A stretch of 64,000 nucleotides of DNA from Asparagopsis taxiformis (GCA_030407315.1 JALQPE010001936.1:35017-99016), one strand, 5' to 3'. Shown: positions 29,769 to 41,264, counted from the first letter of the stretch. Notes: generated by a model not told the origin, from the sequence alone. Program-made: numbers and translations.

Positions 29769-32240
29769 CGAATTGGAACGGTCTAACGGGTCACTTGAGT
29801 AAACAGGTTGGAATTTTCTAGATGAGTGAAGTGATGGGATCTCGGGTAGCTTGCATACAGCCAATCATGATATTTTGTGAGGCACTGGTTTGTGACGAAC
29901 TGTCATTTGGTTTCCCGGATATACAGTGTAACGATATGTCTGATGCTACTCTACAGTGCCTCTCGCAATGGCTTCCATAAATTATGGGCAAACAGATTAC
30001 AGTACTCTCTAAATTTCATTCCAAATCTCGTCTAGCACATGTATGGCTGGCTACGCAAGTATCTATTGAATATATCATACGTTGGGCACACGCATGTTCC
30101 TCCTGGCCGACCTAGTTTCATATGCAACATTTACAAAGTAATTCTCGATACCATTCGCATATCTCAACAAGTCGAGGACGTCGGGTCAAACAAAAAGAGA
30201 TGACGTGTCTTCTATTACATTTTCAGGGACGAGCCCGCGCGGGGATGAGGGCATCACGCAACATGATTTCTTTCAGAAATTAAACTTGACGAACAGCATT
30301 GTAGTTTGGCGCGCAACAAAACCATAGATCATACCCCTTTATACCAAGCTTTACAAGTGCTAACATTGCTGGCGGAGGATTCGCGCAGACTGCAAGTGAC
30401 CTGGGTGGCTCTATTTTCTTCCACAATCAGCGAGTCTTCTGTAAAAGAACTATTCCGTCACGGCAAGTCATCACACGGCCTTGCAATATGACGGCGTTCT
30501 CGTAGTGTTGTAATTTAGTATGGAAAGAGAGATTATCGTGCGCATGACAAATATAGCTGCACTAGGAATGAAATGACAATATTCATTTCGAGAAAAGGAA
30601 GGCTGTAGAGCTGCGCCTGTGCTGAGAACGGTGCAGAGAAGATATTCGCGATGCAATGAATAAAGTTTCCGGTGATAATGGCACCTTCCCTCGGCATCTC
30701 GCCGGCTGGACTCTCAAATGAACTCGTAGTTCTGCAAAACGCACGCGGAGATATCCTTCTGCGGATAGAAACGTGAAAAAAATCATCAATTTTAAATGTT
30801 TCATGCAATTAACAAGTTTCTCTCACATGCAGCAAAAGAAGCGCTGATGGCTCCAAACGTGCGGACGAATAGAAGCCGAGCATTCTCGACAGGTGGACGG
30901 ATGAAATACAAACGTGGTACCGTTAAAATTTTTTGCCTCGTCAAGCGAAGAAAAAACCACACGCAATATCGCGCCCGTCGACCGCCATACTTTCATCACC
31001 AGTTTCTTCGTCGCGCAGCTTGCGAAAGGTCGGTCGGTCACATGGACAGTGACACAATAGTCGACAGCGTCTGAATATTTGTCGCCACTAGTCGATAACC
31101 GTTCTTCCGCCGCTATATTCCTCGGAAAACAAGAACACCGATGAAATGGCCCACCGTTCGCATGCAGGAAGCAGAGCTGCTTCGGCGAGCGCGACGGGCT
31201 CTGTCAGCCCGCATCTACTGTACCAATTTGATCCGTTGATAAGGCGTCGACAATACCAGCAATGAATTTACATTTCCTGCATTAAAATTTCCCGCAAATT
31301 CCATTCTTGGCACAAATTCGCGTTGGATCTATGCGTCGAGTACAGTTCCAGCCAACCCTAGAGCTCATCATGGTTTCAGCGAATAGCCGTGCAACACTTG
31401 TAAGCTGTTTCTTCCGTCTCGCACACGTGTCGCGCATCGCTGTTTTCCAACGATACGCTGATGCTCAGATCTCGTTTCTCTCCTCCGCACGTGTCCGCGC
31501 GATACGCAATTCACAAGGCCGTTCCGTCAGGACGGTGCGGGCATTGGACCGCGCGTAAAAGATGCTGCTGCTGTAATAAGTGTCAAATGACGATTGTACT
31601 CTCAATGAATCCCATTCCATATCTCAACCGACGTGCTGTCAATGCGCAACCAGCAGGAAAGCCGCAGTATGCCGTCGATTTGACGTCACCATTTGGTTTA
31701 GTCTGCGTCCAATACCGGCTTAGCACTTGGTAGCCTGTTGGAAACCTCCGGCTCTGTAAACGAGAGATGCAATTTTTTTACAGCAATGGGTATCGATCTT
31801 GCGCATTGTTGTTGTCTTGTTGCGTAAAACTTTTGACAATGACATGTGATACCAGTACAAAGAGACAACCTCAGCAGCGCCGGGTAAACCAGCCGCGCTC
31901 CGCAGATATGCTTGCACTTGTCAAGTCAATGACAATGCAACAACACGTACAGGTGCTTCGCATTTCCAGCTCCTCGCGCTCATACTTTCGGCTCTACTTG
32001 CACACATCCGCATATAAACAACCTATGAAACACAAGTTTTCTAAAGCCTTCTGTACGTAAACGTAAATCGAATACAGTTATGAAACAAGTCCCCTCGTTC
32101 ATATTGGTGCTATCTGTGTCTATACTGCAAGCCGCTCATCATTAAATGCCTCCGTTCAACACAACCTCAAACCAGGACGAATCCGTTCCCACCTTCCGCC
32201 GACCAACTTTTCTGTTCTCTACCGCTCCCGCTCATCTACT
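29769..32240. other. intergenic region, nothing recognised
   Basis: About 2.5 kb with no gene, repeat or RNA gene that I can support. A TATAAAC at about 32013 lies some 230 bp upstream of the next gene and could belong to its promoter. Confidence 0.4.
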
Positions 32241-34154
32241 ATGGCTTCTGGACACAATCATACCATCCATTACCCTCTGTTTTTGGTCACCATCCTGTGC
32301 CTCCTCTCACCCGTGACGTCTACAGTCGCACTGAGACGCAGAAACAGTTACGCAGCCATTCTCCAGCGAGTCATAAGAGCCGAGCCATACCAACAGATCG
32401 ACACCCATCACGCTCTACTCCACTCCCGTCTCCCGCTCAGCCCATTTATCCACACCAAACTCAAACAATTCCCTCTCGACCCACACTCTTTCTTCCCCCG
32501 TCCCTACAAACCATTCCTCCTCCACCACCTTCAACGACAACCTTCATCCGGCCTCTCTGGTGAACTCTGCACGACTGACCAACAATGCGCCCCACCGCGC
32601 CGTTGCATTGATGTTCAATCTTCGACACCGTGTTCCACCTCGTCCGGTTGTCTATGTCTGCCACCAGACCCTGTCGACTTGATATGTGCGTGCAAGAACA
32701 CCGAATGTATGGAGGGGGATGTATGCTCTATGGTGGGCTCTCACAATATGTGTGTATCGCCTGAGCGTGGTTTTCCACGGATAGATTGTGGTGGTCCTGG
32801 TAACTTCACTTTGGAAGCTTGCAGTAGAGACGGTGATTGTGCTGGTCCAAGACGTTGTATTTCAGCTGAGGCAGCGTTGAACGGAATCATTGCACCATGT
32901 TCTGAACCTCCCTGTGCCTGTTCTCCAATTGACATTGAAGATTTTCTATGTTCATGTCGCGAACTACTCTGTTTGGAGGGAGATATCTGCACAGACTTTG
33001 AGGATAAACAACCACTTTGTTTGAGTTCTGCAGACCCTCGCCCACCACTTGTGTGTGATGGCACAATGAAATTCACAGGAGAGCCCTGCACAAATGATGG
33101 GGAGTGCTCTGGGCATCGTTTTTGCATTGATACCAGTGATTCCATACTATGTAACACTTCTTCAGGTTGTATCTGTCTCCCTCTACGTCAGCGAGATATC
33201 AGCTGTGGATGTCCACATATCGAATGTTTGGACGGAGATGTTTGCAGTGATTTGGGGGGAAATGTCACTTCGTGTATTTCAAGTAACCTGAACCTCACAC
33301 GCGTCGCGCCATGTCAGGATAATGGAAACGGAGGCGGAAAGATATGTAAAACGGACAAGGATTGCAGGCCATTACATGCATGTTTTGATATCAGTGGCGT
33401 CGTTCAGCCTTGTCGCAACTCTTCAGAATGTGTCTGCATTCCAGATAATGTCAATGATAAAGGTGGATTCTCAGGTGAACAGTGCACAGAGAACAAGGAT
33501 TGCGTGGGGTTGAGATTTTGTCGAAATGGGGACTTGGAGCCTTGTCAAGGTACTCAGTTATGTACATGCGAACCTGTCTCCTTTTCTGATACCAAATGTT
33601 CGTGTGAGAATCCGAAATGTCTCGATGGTGATTTTTGCGCACAGATTACAGGAGGGGCGGTGTGTTTATCTGTTGGACTGCTAGGATCGCTTGAACCGAT
33701 CGAGTGTCCAGATACTCTACCACTGCCATCCAGTTCATTCTCCGAAGCAAGTACAAGTTCTACACCACAAGCAGACGACCTCCCACTTCAACTATCCCCC
33801 TCTCCCCTCCCAGCCACCAACGTATGCATCGACGCACGCGCCCTCTCACACTTCCCCAAACATCAGCTCGTCTATGCAGAACACGCCGTTGCCGACGTGC
33901 TCTGTGATTCGTCGGGGAGCTGTGCAACCGCCGGGCATATGGTGCATTACAATGGAGCTGCGATGATGATGAAAACGTATTGCGGAATGGCTGGGTGTGA
34001 TAAGCGAGTGATGGCGGTGAATAGTCCACGATATCGACGAGGGATTCGTGTTCGATCGCGGACGACCGGGTTGGAATTCACGTGTTTTGCGGCGCGTTAC
34101 GGGAGTCGAGGCGAGGAGATGGTACTGGCTGCTGCAGTTCGCGCTGGACTTTAG
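32241..34154 (+). CDS. secreted modular Cys-rich protein with unnamed C-terminal domain
   Basis: 637 aa. Signal peptide (about residues 1-30), a basic His/Leu/Pro-rich stretch (about 30-105), then about five modules (about 106-500). Each module has the order GExCTxDxxC...RRCID...PC--SSGCxCLP...C-C---ECLxGDVC......C. A Ser/Pro-rich linker follows (about 500-527). The C-terminal domain (about 528-637) contains CIDARALSHFP, GHMVHYNG and TGLEFTCFAARYGS. The modules look like disulfide-rich extracellular repeats with conserved GDxC turns. The C-terminal domain is a separate globular unit that I cannot name. A duplicated fragment of its last about 35 codons is found at 47698-47812. Probably cell-wall or extracellular matrix; function unknown. 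Confidence 0.85.
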   Translation: MASGHNHTIHYPLFLVTILCLLSPVTSTVALRRRNSYAAILQRVIRAEPYQQIDTHHALLHSRLPLSPFIHTKLKQFPLDPHSFFPRPYKPFLLHHLQRQPSSGLSGELCTTDQQCAPPRRCIDVQSSTPCSTSSGCLCLPPDPVDLICACKNTECMEGDVCSMVGSHNMCVSPERGFPRIDCGGPGNFTLEACSRDGDCAGPRRCISAEAALNGIIAPCSEPPCACSPIDIEDFLCSCRELLCLEGDICTDFEDKQPLCLSSADPRPPLVCDGTMKFTGEPCTNDGECSGHRFCIDTSDSILCNTSSGCICLPLRQRDISCGCPHIECLDGDVCSDLGGNVTSCISSNLNLTRVAPCQDNGNGGGKICKTDKDCRPLHACFDISGVVQPCRNSSECVCIPDNVNDKGGFSGEQCTENKDCVGLRFCRNGDLEPCQGTQLCTCEPVSFSDTKCSCENPKCLDGDFCAQITGGAVCLSVGLLGSLEPIECPDTLPLPSSSFSEASTSSTPQADDLPLQLSPSPLPATNVCIDARALSHFPKHQLVYAEHAVADVLCDSSGSCATAGHMVHYNGAAMMMKTYCGMAGCDKRVMAVNSPRYRRGIRVRSRTTGLEFTCFAARYGSRGEEMVLAAAVRAGL

Positions 34155-35945
34155 CGAATTGCGTTCGGCGGTGATATGATCTACATGTGGCGGGTGAGTG
34201 CGATTCAGTGCGACGAGTGAACGGCTGAAAATTATAATAAATTAATTTAAATTTAAATCAAACTGAATCAAGTTGGGATACTGTTCGTCTCGTGAGACCG
34301 ACGACGACGTGTTACGGAAAGTCTGTCTGTGTTCGACCACTAACACACGGTAGTAACCAAAACAGCCCTCCGCTTCTCGTTTTCTAAAAAACGCACTCAC
34401 TCGCCCACCTGGCACGCCCCCATACGCTACAACCGAGCACGCAGATATTTTTCGGGCCTACAGTGATTGTGAAACTCTTCTTCGAACAAGTGCTGCCAAG
34501 TGTAGAAGCGAATAGCTTCATATCGCTGCGGTGTATAGTGTATGGTCCGGTGCAGAGTGTATGCATAAATCGCCTTGTCGATGAATAGTTGATTGTAATC
34601 GGCAAGTGAAATTTATCGTGTATCTAGATGGGTGACTGTCCGGTGTGGCGATGTCCACACCAGTCCAAAGTTGACATGTAATCCAGTTTACGATGACGTT
34701 GACAACCTGCCACCGTCATCAAAGAGTAGTGCTTCTCTGCATGCGTGACTCTACACGTGCATCGAACTCAGTGCTTTCGGGGTGCAACTGCAGCATTTGT
34801 TTGACGGTGTCCATGAAGCGGCTTCGAAGCGCGGCTTCAGGCGCTCTTGGACGTGGATTATTGACGAGTGATCGCAGATGCAAATGCGATTGTTCAAGTC
34901 AATTGGCGCGTATGTTCCAGCTAGTGAAGTTGGGGTGTTTTTTACTGGCGCGGGAAAATCGAGCCGTGCCTCAGCTATCGTTAAGTTAAAATATCTTCTT
35001 CGTGCCTTGAAATCCTATTAATTTAATATTTTATACGTTACAAAATCTTCACATATTTGGTGGTTTTAACTCTCATTCTTCCACATCACTGCAGTTTCCA
35101 CATGACACAAGTACACGGCCATTCGTGACGTCAGCGACATAAAGGTTCTCCACCTGCACATGCGCGCGTATCGCAAACTCATCAGATCGAGAACGGTACA
35201 GCTCTCCCACAACAAGGCAGTAAACCCGTTCTCTGCATCACTTTTATTCTCAGAGAACCACATTCAGTTTGGCGTCGTCTATAATCAGTAATGAATGTAG
35301 TGCACAATGACCCGACGTTATTGATAGAGCATTCTGTTGGCTGTCAGCGTCGGTCATGAGATTTTTCGACAGTATCGGCAACCCGTCCATTGTCTAACAA
35401 TTCACTACTGTGTCGTTTCATCACCCTCGGTTATTCAGTTCAAAAACCTTCTTCATACCATGAAATTATATCACAGTGTGACAAGCGTGTTGAATTCGCC
35501 GGACCGGGGGCGTGGGCTGGTAATTGGAAGAGGCATTCATCATTTTATTCTCGGGGAGAAACACATTATTTCGTCTGACGTCGTCTTTATTCGGTACAGG
35601 TAGATCTGACCTGAACAACTTTGTTCTTCCGTTGTTTCTATGTTTGTTGTTGTCCACTTTAGTGCGGACTGATTGCCCATATTCCCATTGAGCCGGAATG
35701 ATACATGTCGTTAAAGGGATGACAATGCCAAAGGTGGAGCGTTCAATTATGGCGTGCAGATTAATGCGTCAATGATCTGTGGGCGTGCATGAGGGCAGCA
35801 TATTTCTTCCTGTCACACATTTCGAAAGAGCCGCCTCACAGTTCATGGTATGTATACGATGACAACTCGTATTTTACTTCATCGATGCCGACAATCATAG
35901 ACAAAGGTGCATTAGAGGGGCGGCTGCTTGTGCCTCCATCCATAG
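34155..35945. other. intergenic region, source of scattered duplicate segments
   Basis: No gene is supported. Parts recur elsewhere in the window: 34585-34603 matches 47964-47984, 34604-34937 matches 53983-54316, 34948-34980 matches 55168-55202, and about 35015-35095 matches 47493-47575. The region was therefore duplicated along with the end of the 637-aa gene. Confidence 0.7.
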
Positions 35946-35953
35946 TATAAATA
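35946..35953 (+). promoter_or_regulatory. TATA box of the VWA gene
   Basis: TATAAATA, 83 bp upstream of the ATG at 36036. Confidence 0.55.
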
Positions 35954-36035
35954 CCGCTGCAGAGTTGAGTATTCTACGGCCTGGCTCATCTCACAATTTA
36001 CTCATCTTTCTCACTACAACGAATCAATTCGAATC

Positions 36036-36189
36036 ATGAAGTTCGTGCTTACCCTCTTCGCTCTGCTGACTGTTCTGAGTCCGGAAAGTGTTGCACAACC
36101 AGATGCAACGGCGTTTGTCCGGTGCCCGAATGAGTGCGGCACCCTCGAAGAAGCCCTAGGCAGATGTGCTAGGTTTGTTAGTTTCGGTT
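36036..36189 (+). CDS. 5' part of secreted VWA/integrin-beta-like gene, interrupted by Gypsy-2
   Basis: ATG 36036 starts a signal peptide (MKFVLTLFALLTVLSPESVA) followed by a Cys-containing N-terminus (CPNECGTLEEALGRC). The frame runs into the 5' LTR of Gypsy-2, where a TAA follows at once. If the element and one copy of the GGTT duplication are removed, the reading continues in frame at 41677 with no lost or gained codon. The gene was thus continuous before the insertion. The element is in sense orientation. Confidence 0.75.
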
Positions 36190-36564
36190 TGTAACACGCT
36201 TTGCACGCTTTGCGTGTTATGAGCTGGCATAACAATCAAGAATTGAAATACGAATAGCACTTGCCACCCACGAATAGTAAGGGTAGTGCATCCGGTACAG
36301 TGTGTGCACAAATAATAGGACACATACGGACAGAGAACCGTATTAAGAAGGCCAAGTTAGTAGATCATTGAGAGTAAGGGTCTAATCAAACTGGGTTATC
36401 ATACACATTAGTGTTACCCACGATTACACGCTGAACGGTTGTGGATAGCGACCGCTCATCAAAGCAGTTTAGTATAAATAGAAGAGCCCTTGACAAACCC
36501 AGAATGAAAGAAGGAGGGAGGCATCAGCAGTAAACATTCCATCTCACAACCTCGATTGTCTACA
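36190..36564 (+). repeat. Gypsy-2 5' LTR
   Basis: 375 bp with a TATAAATA box at 36473-36480. The first bases form a stem, TAACACGC and GCGTGTTA around a 12-base loop. The next bases (GAAATTTCTGGG) do not give the usual TGG primer site. Confidence 0.95.
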
Positions 36565-36639
36565 GAAATTTCTGGGCTACTCGCGCGAGAGCTTCGAGAA
36601 TTGTGGAGTGAATACTGAAGTTGCCCGAATCCAGGCAAG

Positions 36640-37233
36640 ATGCCACCCAAGAAGCAAAGGGAACCGGCCATATTCCAACCAATCAACTATCCAATTTTGG
36701 ATAGTGTGGACCCAGCAGATGCAGTTTCGTTCCAGAAGGAACGCGAAAGGTACGAGCTTGAAATCGCCGAGAAGGCGAAAGATGGTACCAACATGGTGCC
36801 TGCTTCTTATCTCATATCAGTGGATCCGGAGCTACTACGATCTATGTTCTCTTTTGGCTACTTCGACGATGTGGAAGGAGCTGATAGCATGGAAGATATC
36901 ACTGAAGAACATGTCAAACAAGTTATCACAAACATTGCGAATGCAGCAACACCAGAAGAGCCGGATTCGGCTGTGATAGAGTCATGCCTAGTAGGCATGC
37001 GCATGGACACAAAAATACGGAGTCCAAAAGCCCGTGTCTTCCAACTTGCTGTAGAGTTTGACAAACGTATGGCAAGTACAGGATATGGTACATTCAAAGA
37101 CCAAAACCCAAAATGGCAACGTTCCTATTGTCAAATCATCTGTATCCCCCGGCTCTCAAAGCACAAATCAAGAACGATTTTAACTACATTCCAGCGCTGC
37201 AAACAGACTGGAAAACATTCTTACGCTATGTAG
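36640..37233 (+). CDS. gag: Gypsy-2 Gag, N-terminal frame
   Basis: Begins MPPKKQREPAIF. It is acidic and helical, and comparison with Gypsy-3 places the capsid-like region here. At 37107-37113 the sequence C CCA AAA is in register for -1 slippage. Downstream, the capsid-like reading continues in the -1 frame, while this frame goes on for about 40 codons of unlike composition to 37233. In the related element Gypsy-3 the corresponding region is one frame. The shift is therefore either recoding or a 1-base indel. Confidence 0.7.
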   Translation: MPPKKQREPAIFQPINYPILDSVDPADAVSFQKERERYELEIAEKAKDGTNMVPASYLISVDPELLRSMFSFGYFDDVEGADSMEDITEEHVKQVITNIANAATPEEPDSAVIESCLVGMRMDTKIRSPKARVFQLAVEFDKRMASTGYGTFKDQNPKWQRSYCQIICIPRLSKHKSRTILTTFQRCKQTGKHSYAM

Positions 37234-40200
37234 CAAAGCAAGCAGAGCATATTGAGAAAGGTGCAGCGAGCTCTCGAAAGGCCATATCGAACGTACAACA
37301 CAATCATAAGGACAATACTAATGGTAACAAGAGCGTTTACAGGCCGAAGAAAAATGTCTACGCCACCAAAGAACACGGCGAAGGAGGCAATGAAACAAAA
37401 CCACCCTGTCTCAATCCTGCATGTACAGAAAAGCATTTACTCCGGTACTGCACCAACACTTCAGCAGAACTGAAGAAAGAGCTGTATGCTAAACTTAACG
37501 CAAAGAAGGCGGTTTCAGAGTCTAAAAAGGTTGCTAAATTACAGGCAACAATGCCAGAAAAACTCGATGAGAGTGCAACTCTGCGAACTATATTCGCTGG
37601 GGTGGAAACCAGAGTTTTATGCCCTGATATAGGATCAGACATCAATTTAATGTGCCCATCACTCCTCAATACTCTACTTGCGCGAGGTGCAAGTGTAACT
37701 TGCAATAAATTTGCAACCCCGCGCAAGTATGACCTCGCTGTTGAGCAAAACATTCAAGGAAAACGCATATATGTTGAATGCGACCGGCAAGCAACTCTAA
37801 ATATCGAATTGCTAATCAGACATGGAACTTCTCTAACCCTACGGAACGTAACATTCCACGTGGCTACAAGGCCCGTGAAAGATCAGTTACTGAGCCGTCA
37901 ATTGCTAGCAGCACTAGGACTGGATGCAAAAGAGATGCTTGCGGCAGCAAGCGCGAGGTTCAACGGTGACGTAGATGTGGGAGCAATACTCCCAATGGAT
38001 GAATATGAAAAGGGTTCCATCGCACACGTGTATGCTAATACTGGGCTATTCCATTCAGACGCAGACGACGAAACAGACGACGAAGATGATGATATGGAGC
38101 TCGGAAATGACACAACTATAGGAATTAACGAAGCTTGCGAGACAATGATACAGGCTGCCATCAAAGAAGGAATATCTAAGAAAGGAGAACAAAAATTACG
38201 ACACATTATAAGCGAATACAAGGACGTGCTACGCTGCAGGTTGGGACAAGATCCGCCAGCATCAGTGGAACCAATGAGAATTAAGCTCAAGAAGGGCAGC
38301 AAACCTGTCAAAACCAAAGTGAGACACTACTCAACAGCTCAACGCGCCTATATCAAATCTTTCACGGACCGGGCGGAGAGGTTTGGATTCATTAAGAAAT
38401 ATCCAAACTCAGCATGGGCTGCAGCTCCACTCTTAGTGGCCAAACCTGGAACGAACAAATACAGGATTACTTTCGATCTGAGGCCTGTGAATGCTTGTAC
38501 ACAGCCCATGGCATGGCCGATGCCACACATTCCCAGCGAGTTCTCCGATATGGCAAATAGTTCGGTATTCGCGTCAATTGACTTTACAAGTGGGTACTGG
38601 CAACTACCTGCAGATAAGGATACACAGGAAGCTCATGCATTTATGACCCCAGAAGCGACCTGGGTGTCCCTACGCACATTACAAGGTGGACGAAACTCTG
38701 GAAGTAATTTCCAGTGCCGTGTACAACCGTTGTTTAGTGAACTGCAACACATGGTTAAAGCATGGTTGGATGACTTCGCTCTACATCATGCAAACGAGGA
38801 AGGACTACTACAGGGACTTGAAAAATTCCTAGCAATATGCAGGAAACACGGACTCAAAGTATCTGCCCGCAAGAGCATCTTATTTTCTAAAACGCTCCAC
38901 TGGTGTGGCCGAATAATATCCGCCAGCGGAATACAGTTCGACCCGAGACGGTTAAGCGGTCTTAAGGATGTGCAAACACCACAGACAGCTGGGGAACTGT
39001 CCCAATACGTATACTGTATACAATGGATGTCCCAAGCAGTTCCAGACTTCGCAGCACGCATCCAACCATTAAGAGACATATTGGAGGCCGCATATTCAAA
39101 AGCAGGTAGACGTACAACGCGAGCTATCAAAAATATTCCTTTACACAAGCTGTCTTGGGGAGCAAAGCATGACGATTCGTTCACATCTATTCAAGACAGC
39201 TTGCGAAACGCAGTAACATTGTCACACCCAGATAACGCAAAAGAGACATGTGTCTTCACAGACGCATCGGATACACATTGGGCTGCTGTAGTGACACAAT
39301 GCGACAGCAAAGATCTGGACAAGGAGATTGGGAACCAAAGACACAATCCTTTGGCTTTCCTCAGTTCAGAATTTAAAAATGCGGAGAAAAACTGGTCCAC
39401 CTTCGAAAAAGAAGCATTTGCAATACTGCAAGTTTTTAAGAAACTGGACTACCTACTTCTCACAGAGAGACCTATACACGTGTACACTGATCACAAGAAC
39501 CTGCTGTTCGTGTTCAACCCGCTATCATTGGAGCCAGCACTGGGACGACACGTAGTCTCCAAAGTGCAGAGATGGGCATTGCATCTCTCCAAGTTTGCTT
39601 ACACTATTGAGCATATTGCTGGCATAAACAATGTCATGCCAGATATAATGACACGCTGGCTAGCAGGCTATAGAGGGAAGCGCTCTGCAATACGCAGGGT
39701 ACGAAACATAGAGACACCCAAAGACATTGTCCGATCACCTTTCGATGACGATTTTGTATGGCCGACAATCGATGCGGTGCGTAACTCCCAAACACATCAC
39801 GAACAATCAGTACCAAAGAACGCAAAAAAAATCCCAGGGGCAGTATGGACGATGAATGAAAAGGTTTGGATCCCTGAACAAGATCTGGAGTTACAATCCC
39901 AAATTCTGGTGATTGCTCATTGTGGAAGAAGCGGACACAGAGGATCGCACGCCACCAAATGTATTCTCAAAGAGCAGTACTATTGGAAGACGCTGGAAGA
40001 CGATTGCAAGGAGTTCGTCAGAGCTTGCATCCACTGCCTGACCTCTCGTTCTGGGGAGAGAGTTCCTCGTCCCTTATCAGGTACAATTTCAGCCCAGAAG
40101 CCGAATGAAGTAGTACACTTCGACTTCCTGTACCTTGGACATGGAATGGAAGGCTTAAAGTATGCATTAATCATCAAAGACGACTTGTCATCGTACACTT

Positions 40201-41264
40201 GGCTGTGTCCCGCTAGAAACGCCAACGCTGAAGTAGTGGCCACCGAAATTATTCGCTGGATCACTACTTTCTCCAAAATGAGAGTGTGGGTATCGGATCA
40301 AGGAAGTCATTTTAAGAACGCTGTAATGAAAAACATTGCAGAAGATTGCGGTATCAAACATCAATTTATCACCGCTTATAGTCCGTGGGCAAACGGCACT
40401 GTCGAAAGATGCTGTCGCGAGGTGTTGAGGACAATACGCGCATTGTTATCCGAGCTGAAACTAGCGCCACAGGACTGGCCAAAAATTATCAATATGGTAC
40501 AAGTTGTGCTTAACGAATCACCGGTGGCGAGGTTGGGGATGAACGAAGACAATACATGTCGTACCCCACTACAAGTAATGACAGGCATCAGGCCCACACG
40601 TGACAGCTCTCTACAAGGCGATCTCCGATTCATACATGGAGGGGATTTAACTCGCAACAAAATTGGCACAATCACCAATCTGGATGAACTGCAAAAAGCT
40701 ATCGAAAATGTGCACAAAAATGTATCAGACAGAGTAAGCGCCGAAAGAGCAAGGCAGATACATGCTCATAACAAGCACACCAAGGTTATCACTCCCAGTT
40801 TCACTCTAGGAGATTTTGTTCTCGTCAAAAGACCGCATGAGAAAGGACACAAGCTTCTTTTCAAATGGACCGGTCCAAGGCGAGTGACGAGAATACTGCA
40901 TCCATTAGTATATGAAGTTACTGGTCTGGTGGATGGAAAAACAGAACGAGTACACGCAACGCGAATGCAGATATATATGTCTAGTCCAGAGGATATTGAG
41001 GCTTCAGATGCGCTAATACGTCACGCAGAACACTCGGAAGCAACATATGAGGAGGCAGAAAAGCTACACGCATTGCGCACTATAGGAACTTCCAAATTCA
41101 TTCAGGTAGAATGGCAGGGTTTACCAGATGTCGCGGATTATACATGGGAACCATTGCTAAAGTTACACGAGGACATACCGGATATGGTGGAACAGTTCTT
41201 GATGTCGCAAAAACAGACCAAATTGGTCAAGGAAGCGAGTGTCCAAGTGGGTATGAGAAACTAA
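37113..41264 (+). CDS. pol: Gypsy-2 Pol (capsid end-Zn finger-protease-RT-RNase H-integrase-chromodomain)
   Basis: 1383-codon frame. The first about 55 residues finish the capsid region. A zinc finger with C-x4-C-x3-H-x4-C lies at about 99-113. The protease motif is D172-I-G-S in place of D-T/S-G. The RT active site reads W551-L-D-D554 where Gypsy enzymes usually have Y-x-D-D. RNase H has D717-A-S. The integrase has an H-H-C-C region (about 935-975) and D1004, D1062, E1098 with 35 residues between the last two. A chromodomain-like end contains FIQVEWQGLPDVADYTWEP. The frame is undamaged. ATG 37113 falls on the slippery site, so this ATG may not be a true start. Confidence 0.93.
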   Translation: MATFLLSNHLYPPALKAQIKNDFNYIPALQTDWKTFLRYVAKQAEHIEKGAASSRKAISNVQHNHKDNTNGNKSVYRPKKNVYATKEHGEGGNETKPPCLNPACTEKHLLRYCTNTSAELKKELYAKLNAKKAVSESKKVAKLQATMPEKLDESATLRTIFAGVETRVLCPDIGSDINLMCPSLLNTLLARGASVTCNKFATPRKYDLAVEQNIQGKRIYVECDRQATLNIELLIRHGTSLTLRNVTFHVATRPVKDQLLSRQLLAALGLDAKEMLAAASARFNGDVDVGAILPMDEYEKGSIAHVYANTGLFHSDADDETDDEDDDMELGNDTTIGINEACETMIQAAIKEGISKKGEQKLRHIISEYKDVLRCRLGQDPPASVEPMRIKLKKGSKPVKTKVRHYSTAQRAYIKSFTDRAERFGFIKKYPNSAWAAAPLLVAKPGTNKYRITFDLRPVNACTQPMAWPMPHIPSEFSDMANSSVFASIDFTSGYWQLPADKDTQEAHAFMTPEATWVSLRTLQGGRNSGSNFQCRVQPLFSELQHMVKAWLDDFALHHANEEGLLQGLEKFLAICRKHGLKVSARKSILFSKTLHWCGRIISASGIQFDPRRLSGLKDVQTPQTAGELSQYVYCIQWMSQAVPDFAARIQPLRDILEAAYSKAGRRTTRAIKNIPLHKLSWGAKHDDSFTSIQDSLRNAVTLSHPDNAKETCVFTDASDTHWAAVVTQCDSKDLDKEIGNQRHNPLAFLSSEFKNAEKNWSTFEKEAFAILQVFKKLDYLLLTERPIHVYTDHKNLLFVFNPLSLEPALGRHVVSKVQRWALHLSKFAYTIEHIAGINNVMPDIMTRWLAGYRGKRSAIRRVRNIETPKDIVRSPFDDDFVWPTIDAVRNSQTHHEQSVPKNAKKIPGAVWTMNEKVWIPEQDLELQSQILVIAHCGRSGHRGSHATKCILKEQYYWKTLEDDCKEFVRACIHCLTSRSGERVPRPLSGTISAQKPNEVVHFDFLYLGHGMEGLKYALIIKDDLSSYTWLCPARNANAEVVATEIIRWITTFSKMRVWVSDQGSHFKNAVMKNIAEDCGIKHQFITAYSPWANGTVERCCREVLRTIRALLSELKLAPQDWPKIINMVQVVLNESPVARLGMNEDNTCRTPLQVMTGIRPTRDSSLQGDLRFIHGGDLTRNKIGTITNLDELQKAIENVHKNVSDRVSAERARQIHAHNKHTKVITPSFTLGDFVLVKRPHEKGHKLLFKWTGPRRVTRILHPLVYEVTGLVDGKTERVHATRMQIYMSSPEDIEASDALIRHAEHSEATYEEAEKLHALRTIGTSKFIQVEWQGLPDVADYTWEPLLKLHEDIPDMVEQFLMSQKQTKLVKEASVQVGMRN

